Origin: an uncultured Propionivibrio sp. | GTDB taxonomy: Bacteria; Pseudomonadota; Gammaproteobacteria; Burkholderiales; Rhodocyclaceae | Length of the DNA: 9,796 nt | Direction: 5' to 3' | Assembly (NCBI GenBank): GCA_938040985.1 | Contig: CALHZD010000027.1 | Coordinates: 1-9,796, forward strand | Shown here: positions 5,814 to 9,796 of the stretch, piece after piece | Layout of the letters: the number at the start of each line of letters is the position of its first letter | Position numbering within the stretch: the first letter of the stretch is position 1 | Translations under genes and position numbers: made by a program | Notes under the pieces: generated by a model | The model's input: only the letters and a program-made list of their open reading frames with translations | Databases searched by the model: none | Told to the model about the DNA's origin: nothing

Positions 5814-8725
5814 CGGACGACCTCGCTGGCCTGATGTTCCCTGGAATGCCGGCGCAAAGACTGGTGGGCGATGGCGATCAGCATCAGCACAGTGGCGCCG
5901 ACGACCACCAGATAGACGCCCATGTCGAACACCAGTACGCTCGACAGATGAATCTGCCCGATGCCGGGCACTTCGCCCTGCCAGGTCTGGCTGGACAGGA
6001 AAGGTTCGCCGGCTAGCGCGCCGGCGATGCCCGCAGCGCCGGCGCAAAGCAAACCCAGGGCCATCCAGCTGAGCGGCAGAATACGCAGGCGCAGCTCGAC
6101 CCAGACCACGCCGCTGACGATATATTGCAGGATGATCGCCGTGGCAAACACCAGTCCGCCGACAAAGCCGCCGCCGGGGGCATTGTGGCCGCGCATCAGG
6201 AAATACATCGAGACCATCAACGCCAGCGGCAGGATCAAGCGTGCCAGCACGGCGGGAATCATGGCATCGCCTTCCGGCAGCAATACCGTTTGCGCGGCGG
6301 CTTCTGCAGCCAGCGCTTCGCCTGTCTTTTCGTCATCCCCGGCAGGCGCGGGTTCAGCCGCTTGCGCATTGCGAATGCTTTCCGGCGCCGGCCGGAAGCG
6401 GCGCAGCAAGGCAAATACGGTCAGCGCAACAATGACCAGCACCGTAATTTCACCAAAAGTATCGAAACCGCGGAAATCAACGAGGATGACATTGACGACA
6501 TTCCGGCCGCCGCCTTCCGGCAGCGAGCGTTCGACGAAAAACGGAGAAATCCCGTCGACACTCGGGCGGCTCATGATCGCATAGCTGAGCGCCGCGAGAC
6601 CGCCGCCGCCGAGCACGGCCAGCAGCAGGTCGCGCAGCCGCCGCAAGCGGATGCGCATTGATGGCTGCGCATCTTCCATGAAACGCCTGTCACGTTGCGG
6701 CAGCCAGCGCAGCCCGAGGAGGATCAGCACGGCCGTCACCACTTCGACGGCCAGTTGGGTTAGCGCCAGGTCCGGCGCGGAAAGCCAGACGAACGACAAA
6801 CTGGTCGCCAGACCCGTTCCGCCCAGGAAAATCAGCGCGGCGAAACGGTGATACTTCGCCTTCCAGGCCGCCATAACGGCGCAGGTCGCGCCAACGATCC
6901 ACAGCAGGATGAAAGACACGTCGGGCGCGATTGTCCATCGCCGTCCCCAGGTCAGCCCGCCGTTCCACAAAGAGAGTATGCCGCCCCCCACAATGACAAG
7001 CATCATGAAGCGCAATTGCGTTTGCAGCCTGTCGGAAGAAAGCGCGGGCAATAGCCGGCTGGCCATTGACGTCATCGCCCTCAGGCAGTTTTCAAACGCC
7101 CGCTTGCCATCGATGCCTTCCAGCAGAGGAACGCTTTCTCTCTGGCGGGTAAGCCATGAAAAATAAAGCGCAACGCCGCCGCCTAAAGCGATCAGGCTCA
7201 TGACAAACGGAAGATTCAGACCGTGCCACAACGCCAGATCATAGTGCGGCGCATCGGCGCCGAGCAGCGCCGTCGTCGCCATTTTCAGAAAAACTTCGAC
7301 CGTCTGCCCGGGAAAAACGCCAACCAGCACGCACATCACGACAAGCAGCGCGCTGGGCAGCAGCATCCAGCGTGTCGGATCGTGCGGCGTATGCGGCAAA
7401 TCAGTGGCCTGCGGCCCAAAAAACACATCGTGGATGAAGCGCAGCGAATAGGCAACGCTGAACACGCCGGCAAGCGTTGCAAAAAACGGCAAAACGATGC
7501 GCACCCATGCCACCTGGTCAAGATAGACGGTTTCTGCAAAAAACATTTCCTTAGACAGGAAACCATTGAGCAAGGGCACGCCCGCCATCGCCGCGGCCGA
7601 AACCATTGCCAGCGTCGCCGTGATCGGCATGACGCGGGCAAGGCCGGACAAGCGCCGGATATCGCGCGTACCGGTTTCGTGATCGATGACGCCGGCCGCC
7701 ATGAACAGCGAGGCCTTGAACGTCGCGTGATTGATCATGTGAAAAACTGCGGCAACCAACGCCAGCGTGCTGTTCATGCCAAGCAGCAGGGTAATCAGCC
7801 CAAGATGGCTGATCGTCGAATAAGCCAGAACGCCCTTCAGATCATTCTGGAACATGGCCAGATAACCGGCGATGACCAAAGAGCACAAACCGGCGCCGCC
7901 CACCATCCAGAACCATTGATCAGAACCGGCCAGCAACGGCCACAGCCGCGCCAGCAGAAAGACCCCCGCCTTGACCATCGTTGCCGAATGCAGATAGGCG
8001 GAAACCGGCGTCGGCGCGGCCATCGCATGCGGCAGCCAGAAATGAAAGGGAAACTGCGCGCTTTTGGTCAGCGCCCCCAGCGCCACCAGGGTAACGATCG
8101 CGGGATACCAGGCATGGTTTTTGACCACATCGGCCGCCGCCAATACGGCATCAAGATCATAGCTACCGACGATACGGCCAATCAGCAGTACGCCACCGAG
8201 CAGCGCCAACCCGCCGGCGCCGGTCACGATCAATGCCATGCGCGCGCCGCTACGCGCTTCGCTGCGGTGATGCCAGTAAGCAATCAACATGAACGACACC
8301 AGGCTGGTCAATTCCCAGAACATGGCCATCTGCAACAGATTGCCGGATAGAACGACGCCCAGCATGGCGCCCATGAAAGCGAGGAAAAAGGAGAAAAAAC
8401 GGGGGACGGGGTCGGCCGGTGACATGTAGTAACGCGCATAGACCACAACCAGCAACCCCATGCCCGCAACCAGCATGGCAAACAGCCATGAAAAGCCATC
8501 CAGACGCAGCTGAAAAGCAAGACCCAGCGTCGCCGACCAGGGCATTTCCAAGCGTAGAACGGCATCGTTGGCTAGATGCGGGTACAAAGAGGCGAGCAGC
8601 GCCGTCGTCGCCAGAGCGACAAAACCGGCCAGCCACGCCTCGGCATTGCGGGCATTAGCCGGCATGAGTGCCGCACAAATGCTGCCGATCCAGGGAGTTA
8701 TCAGAATAGTCAGGAGCAGGGTCAT
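5804..8725 (-). CDS. mrpA: Na+(K+)/H+ antiporter fused subunit A-B (NuoL-like plus MnhB)
   Basis: A 973-residue protein combining MrpA and MrpB, as in operons where subunits A and B are one gene (also called phaAB or shaAB). Residues about 60-440 are the NuoL-type core with E138 (FWELTS), K221, H246, K252, H329, H333, K337 and K392. These match the charged residues of the antiporter family. Residues about 600-670 carry the MrpA-specific PDLALTQLAVE (651-661), and 743-762 the NVVNVILVDFRGFDTFGEIT block. After a variable Ala/Glu linker (780-820), residues 825-955 form an MnhB domain with FLMRGHNAPGGGFVGGLVFA (842-861). The start at 8725 is the only ATG before an in-frame stop 15 bases upstream, and it begins in the first membrane helix. 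It has no visible Shine-Dalgarno site. As the first operon gene it is presumably rate-limiting for complex assembly (inference). Confidence 0.95.
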   Translation of the reverse strand: MTLLLTILITPWIGSICAALMPANARNAEAWLAGFVALATTALLASLYPHLANDAVLRLEMPWSATLGLAFQLRLDGFSWLFAMLVAGMGLLVVVYARYYMSPADPVPRFFSFFLAFMGAMLGVVLSGNLLQMAMFWELTSLVSFMLIAYWHHRSEARSGARMALIVTGAGGLALLGGVLLIGRIVGSYDLDAVLAAADVVKNHAWYPAIVTLVALGALTKSAQFPFHFWLPHAMAAPTPVSAYLHSATMVKAGVFLLARLWPLLAGSDQWFWMVGGAGLCSLVIAGYLAMFQNDLKGVLAYSTISHLGLITLLLGMNSTLALVAAVFHMINHATFKASLFMAAGVIDHETGTRDIRRLSGLARVMPITATLAMVSAAAMAGVPLLNGFLSKEMFFAETVYLDQVAWVRIVLPFFATLAGVFSVAYSLRFIHDVFFGPQATDLPHTPHDPTRWMLLPSALLVVMCVLVGVFPGQTVEVFLKMATTALLGADAPHYDLALWHGLNLPFVMSLIALGGGVALYFSWLTRQRESVPLLEGIDGKRAFENCLRAMTSMASRLLPALSSDRLQTQLRFMMLVIVGGGILSLWNGGLTWGRRWTIAPDVSFILLWIVGATCAVMAAWKAKYHRFAALIFLGGTGLATSLSFVWLSAPDLALTQLAVEVVTAVLILLGLRWLPQRDRRFMEDAQPSMRIRLRRLRDLLLAVLGGGGLAALSYAIMSRPSVDGISPFFVERSLPEGGGRNVVNVILVDFRGFDTFGEITVLVIVALTVFALLRRFRPAPESIRNAQAAEPAPAGDDEKTGEALAAEAAAQTVLLPEGDAMIPAVLARLILPLALMVSMYFLMRGHNAPGGGFVGGLVFATAIILQYIVSGVVWVELRLRILPLSWMALGLLCAGAAGIAGALAGEPFLSSQTWQGEVPGIGQIHLSSVLVFDMGVYLVVVGATVLMLIAIAHQSLRRHSREHQASEVVRWK

Positions 8726-8741
8726 CGCGGCGCAAGTTTAA

Positions 8742-8773
8742 CCGATAAGCGCCAGATTCCAGCCAGTTATCGG
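8742..8773. promoter_or_regulatory. Inverted repeat in the mrpAB leader
   Basis: CCGATAA (8742-8748) and TTATCGG (8767-8773) are perfect 7-base inverted arms, 18 bases apart and 17 to 48 bases before the mrpAB ATG. They could be half-sites for a dimeric regulator with about 25 bp between centres, or the base of an RNA stem in the leader. No regulator family is recognised. Confidence 0.35.
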
Positions 8774-8825
8774 CACATTCCGCGGATTTATTTCACTGTG
8801 GTCTCCACCGCCGGCGCAACGCTTA

Positions 8826-8871
8826 AAAATCCCGGCAACGGCACGGCCAAAATCTCGGCAACGGCACGGCC
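8826..8871. repeat. 23-bp tandem duplication
   Basis: Two adjacent 23-bp copies (8826-8848 and 8849-8871) differ at a single position (C or T at base 7). Each contains CGGCAACGGCACGGCC. They lie about 100-145 bp upstream of the mrpAB start, in the promoter region. Confidence 0.85.
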
Positions 8872-9152
8872 ATCCAGAATCAAAATAGCCCAATGCCCAG
8901 TACGCCTTCCATCAAATCCTCAAGCCCTCCTCAACCCCTCCTCAAGCTCAACGCCGGCGGGATGGCGGCCGCGGCCAAACTACGTCATTTTCATTCCACA
9001 ATGATGATTTATCAGGCATGATACGCCCCATGGCCTGCTGCACGGGTCAGCCGCCGCGTCCGCCGTGTTCTCCGCGTTCTTTTTCGCGCTTTAGTTTTCA
9101 CCGTCACGGGACGCTTTCCGTTTCTGCTTCATCCAACCTGAAAGGAACCATT

Positions 9153-9551
9153 ATGGGAATTTTTAGCACGATCCTGTCCAAGCTGGGCTTTGGCGAAGCC
9201 GAGGCCGCCGCGCCAGATTCCTCGACCGCTGCCCCTGCCGCTCCCGCCACTTCTGCCACTTCTGCCACTTCTGCCGCACCGACGCCAATCAGCACCGTCG
9301 ATGTCGTCTCCAAACTGGAAGGGATGGCCAAGGCCAACCCTGAAAAGCTGAACTGGAAGACCTCCATCGTCGACCTGATGAAACTTCTCGGCCTCGACAG
9401 CAGCCTGGCCGCGCGCAAGGAGCTGGCTACCGAACTGGGCTGCCCGGCCGAAAAAATGGGCGATTCGGCGCAGATGAACATGTGGCTGCATAAAACCGTG
9501 CTGCAAAAGCTGGCTGAAAACGGCGGCAACATCCCGAAAGAACTGCTCTAG
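9153..9551 (+). CDS. DUF3597 family protein
   Basis: A 132-residue, probably soluble cytoplasmic protein of unknown function. It begins with MGIFSTILSKLGFG (1-14), a short amphipathic helix typical of the family. A low-complexity Ala/Pro/Ser/Thr linker (about 18-46) follows, then a compact helical core (48-132). The core contains LNWKTSIVDLMKLLGLDSS (66-84), AARKELATELG (86-96) and MNMWLHKTVLQKLAENGG (108-125). I recognise these blocks as the DUF3597 domain, which resembles small peptidoglycan- or DNA-associated helical bundles only superficially. The start at 9153 is supported by AAAGGA 6 bases upstream; upstream in-frame starts (from 9018) add an Arg/Pro-rich stretch unlike the family. The gene is divergent from the Mrp operon, is single, and ends at a strong terminator. 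Confidence 0.85.
   Translation: MGIFSTILSKLGFGEAEAAAPDSSTAAPAAPATSATSATSAAPTPISTVDVVSKLEGMAKANPEKLNWKTSIVDLMKLLGLDSSLAARKELATELGCPAEKMGDSAQMNMWLHKTVLQKLAENGGNIPKELL
9246..9272 (+). repeat. Three 9-bp tandem repeats within the DUF3597 linker
   Basis: GCCACTTCT is repeated three times without mismatch and in frame, encoding Ala-Thr-Ser three times (residues 32-40). Copy-number change would lengthen or shorten the flexible linker without a frameshift. Confidence 0.9.
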
Positions 9552-9641
9552 CGTCTTGGCCAGCGCTGAGCGGCAATGCCTGCTTCAGCGGGTTTAGCCA
9601 GAACGCCGGCAAGCGCCGCTTCTCCTGACGCACACAGCAAG

Positions 9642-9669
9642 GCCGCCTGGAAATCCAGGCGGCTTTTTT
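9642..9669 (+). terminator. Rho-independent terminator of the DUF3597 gene
   Basis: A perfect 9-bp stem, GCCGCCTGG (9642-9650) with CCAGGCGGC (9655-9663), has an AAAT loop and is followed by six T residues. It lies 90 bases after the stop codon and is the strongest terminator in the window. Confidence 0.92.
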
Positions 9670-9690
9670 ATCCCATCTCAAGGACGCCCT

Positions 9691-9770
9691 GAGATACCCT
9701 GTCCACGCGGGTTTGCGAGCATCCTCCTCTGAAACGCCCTAAATACGCGGGCTAGCGGGCATCCTTTCCG
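9691..9770 (+). repeat. Two ~40-bp degenerate repeat units
   Basis: Two adjacent 40-bp units (9691-9730 and 9731-9770) each have a CCCT step, an ACGCGGG core, a GCG followed by a purine-rich turn, and GCATCCT. They belong to the same family as the units at 1975-2109 and 2458-2616, more than 7 kb away. They start 21 bases after the DUF3597 terminator. Confidence 0.62.
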
Positions 9771-9783
9771 CGGCGCCTAAAAC

Positions 9784-9796
9784 ATAGCGGCTCGAC
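9784..9796. repeat. Partial end of the inverted-repeat element, cut by the window edge
   Basis: ATAGCGGCTCGAC is identical over 13 bases to the reverse complement of 1844-1856, the right end of the element at 1754-1856. If it is another copy, the sequence just beyond the window should continue with TTTGCCAAAA. Confidence 0.45.

Larger units (their letters stand above)
8726..9152. other. Divergent intergenic region between mrpAB and the DUF3597 gene
   Basis: This 427-bp region must hold the promoters of the leftward Mrp operon and the rightward DUF3597 gene. I see no convincing -35/-10 pair for either. It does contain an inverted repeat in the mrpAB leader (8742-8773), a 23-bp tandem duplication (8826-8871), a pyrimidine-rich patch with several CCTCAA/CCTCCT steps (about 8915-8948), and a good ribosome-binding site for the rightward gene. 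Open frames crossing it lack family-like sequence and are probably not genes. Confidence 0.7.

Noticed and set aside
5466..6047. 193-residue version of mrpC with an extended N-terminus
   Set aside because: The extra part lies inside mrpAB in another frame and is Arg-rich. The ATG at 5813 gives the standard MrpC length and starts at the first membrane helix.
7223..8350. 375-codon open frame on the plus strand
   Set aside because: It is antisense to mrpAB, whose domains are clear. The product is rich in Arg, Gln and His, the usual mirror image of a GC-rich membrane-protein gene.
2643..8725. Complex I (nuo) or a related hydrogenase gene cluster
   Set aside because: NuoL-, NuoM- and NuoK-like subunits are present, but they are accompanied by MnhB, MrpE, MrpF and MrpG and by no redox subunits. 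This is diagnostic of an Mrp antiporter.
8576..9004. 142-codon open frame on the plus strand leading out of mrpAB
   Set aside because: It is half antisense to mrpAB and half across the 23-bp duplication, with no ribosome-binding site and no recognisable protein features.

Overview
The window looks like chromosomal DNA of a Gram-negative proteobacterium, most likely a betaproteobacterium. GC content is moderately high (judged by eye). The Mrp antiporter is of the type with fused A and B subunits, there is a YbaL-type antiporter, and the small DUF1640 and DUF3597 proteins are of kinds I associate with that group. The placement is an inference from gene content and style; there is no rRNA or other marker to confirm it.

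Layout. Positions 1-1716 (+) encode a YbaL/Kef-type cation:proton antiporter with a C-terminal TrkA-N nucleotide-binding domain. A repeat-rich gap (1717-2172) follows. It holds a short element with terminal inverted repeats (1754-1856) and degenerate units of about 40 bp in both orientations. A 76-residue DUF1640-like membrane protein (2173-2403, -) has its own promoter, Shine-Dalgarno site and rho-independent terminator. It is followed by four more 40-bp-type units (2458-2616). From 8725 down to 2643 (-) lies a complete six-gene Mrp operon in the order mrpAB-mrpC-mrpD-mrpE-mrpF-mrpG. Its genes overlap or nearly touch except for a 50-bp gap before mrpE. A 427-bp leader region (8726-9152) separates it from a divergent DUF3597 gene (9153-9551, +). 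That gene ends at a strong terminator (9642-9669), after which the 40-bp units reappear (9691-9770). The last 13 bases match an end of the inverted-repeat element at 1754-1856.

Function. The dominant theme is cation and pH homeostasis at the inner membrane. The Mrp complex is a multi-subunit Na+(K+)/H+ antiporter related to complex I membrane subunits, and the YbaL-like protein is a predicted monovalent cation (probably K+):H+ antiporter. The two are convergent, and nothing in the sequence shows that they are co-regulated. The two small proteins are conserved families without an assigned function.

The genes themselves are of known types. The least explained parts are the intergenic repeats: two families, both found near the left end and again at the right edge of the window. 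No clearly new multi-gene system was found.
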